Below are positions 63,674 through 64,000 of a stretch of DNA of 64,000 nt, piece by piece. Position 1 is the stretch's first letter, and every line of letters begins with the position of its first letter. The DNA comes from DASVWZ01 sp963708575 (GTDB lineage Bacteria > Acidobacteriota > Terriglobia > Terriglobales > Acidobacteriaceae). The position numbers and the translations under genes are program-made. The stretch covers positions 1,240,001-1,304,000 of the forward strand of contig CAVPTB010000007.1 in assembly GCA_963708575.1 (NCBI GenBank). Direction: 5' to 3'. A model generated the notes under the pieces. The model was not told where the DNA came from, ran no database searches, and was given only the letters and a program-made list of their open reading frames with translations.

Positions 63674-64000
63674 ATGAAAAAGATTGGAATGATTGGTGGC
63701 GTGGGCCCAGAGTCCACGGTTGATTACTACCGCCTGCTGATTGCCGCATATCAGGAGCGCCTACCCGACGGCAGTTATCCCCGAATCGTGATCAACAGCG
63801 TAGACCTTACCGCAATGGTCCGCCTGTTAAACGCTGGACAACTTGACCAGTTGGCCGACGTCCTCACCGAAGAAATCAAGATGCTTTCCAATGCAGGGGC
63901 AGAGATCGGATTACTTTCTTCAAACACGCCGCATATCGTGTTCGGCGAACTGAAGCGGCGCTCGGCTATTCCGCTAGTCAGCATCGTGGAGGCGACATCG
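63674..64000 (+). CDS. Aspartate/glutamate racemase, 3' end beyond window
   Basis: First 109 residues of an Asp/Glu racemase family enzyme, which interconverts L- and D-amino acids without a cofactor. It has MKKIGMIGGVGPESTVDYY, IVINSVDLTAM, LSNAGAEIGLLSSNTPHIVF. The first catalytic position, normally CNT or ANT, is SNT here, so the usual Cys is a Ser, as in the broad-specificity YgeA-like or amino-acid-degrading branches. The second catalytic Cys region lies beyond the window. The ATG at 63674 is the first Met before the motif. Confidence 0.9.
   Translation, partial: MKKIGMIGGVGPESTVDYYRLLIAAYQERLPDGSYPRIVINSVDLTAMVRLLNAGQLDQLADVLTEEIKMLSNAGAEIGLLSSNTPHIVFGELKRRSAIPLVSIVEATS

Overview
The window reads as chromosomal DNA of a member of the Acidobacteriota (inferred, with no rRNA to prove it). 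The clues are an ECF sigma factor coupled to a kinase with the N-terminal module typical of that phylum, a kinase joined to a PD40/WD40-like propeller, a GloVer-repeat secreted protein, a Tad pilus operon ending in a TonB-like Gly/Pro-rich protein, a DGPF/ECF42 sigma pair, and menaquinone synthesis by the futalosine route. Genes are dense, overlap often by 4 nt (ATGA/GTGA), and no gap exceeds 300 bases. I saw no tRNA, rRNA, IS element, prophage or CRISPR array.

Layout. 1-13 kb: kinase plus ECF sigma (the kinase runs off the left edge), GloVer-repeat protein with a damaged 3' end, TPR protein and NfeD protease, type II NADH dehydrogenase, a frame-broken CPBP-type protease, a large membrane protein, and a Ser/Thr kinase separated from its propeller by a frame break. 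13-23 kb: a Tad/Flp pilus operon on the minus strand (flp-cpaB-cpaC-cpaE-cpaF-tadB-tadC), continuing into DUF192 and a TonB-like protein. 23-36 kb: a second membrane protein paralogous to the one at 8.7 kb, a STAS protein plus FHA-GAF-PP2C phosphatase, a disulfide oxidoreductase, a cytoplasmic GH15 glucoamylase, Pcm, a BON protein, a UbiA-type prenyltransferase and MqnE. 36-39 kb: a two-gene unit encoding (i) a fusion of an HPF/RaiA ribosome-hibernation domain to an ECF-sigma-like region and (ii) a bacterial eRF1-like protein with GGH in place of GGQ and a zinc ribbon, closed by a hairpin terminator. 39-46 kb: Ntn hydrolase, acetamidase/formamidase, DGPF protein plus an ECF42 sigma gene interrupted by an in-frame TAG, secreted proteins and a bactofilin. 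46-51 kb: methyltransferases, a geranylgeranyl-reductase-like flavoprotein and an ABC exporter. 51-54 kb: a Spy/CpxP-like protein divergent from a CpxRA-like two-component system, with phased GTAAA-type repeats between them. 54-64 kb: propeller lipoprotein, a single-chain LptF-LptG fusion, a receiver protein, GlgB, GH57 hydrolase, PilZ protein, a glycine-zipper protein and a partial Asp/Glu racemase.

How they fit together. NDH-2 and the two menaquinone genes suggest a menaquinone-based respiratory chain. GlgB, GH57 and GH15 form a glycogen/alpha-glucan set. The Tad operon and PilZ protein concern surface pili and c-di-GMP. Cpx-like, STAS/PP2C, two ECF systems and two Ser/Thr kinases make the region rich in signalling. 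The most unusual object is the HPF-sigma fusion with the GGH eRF1-like protein, which I read as a candidate ribosome hibernation or rescue module. Five reading-frame breaks at four loci also deserve checking against raw reads.
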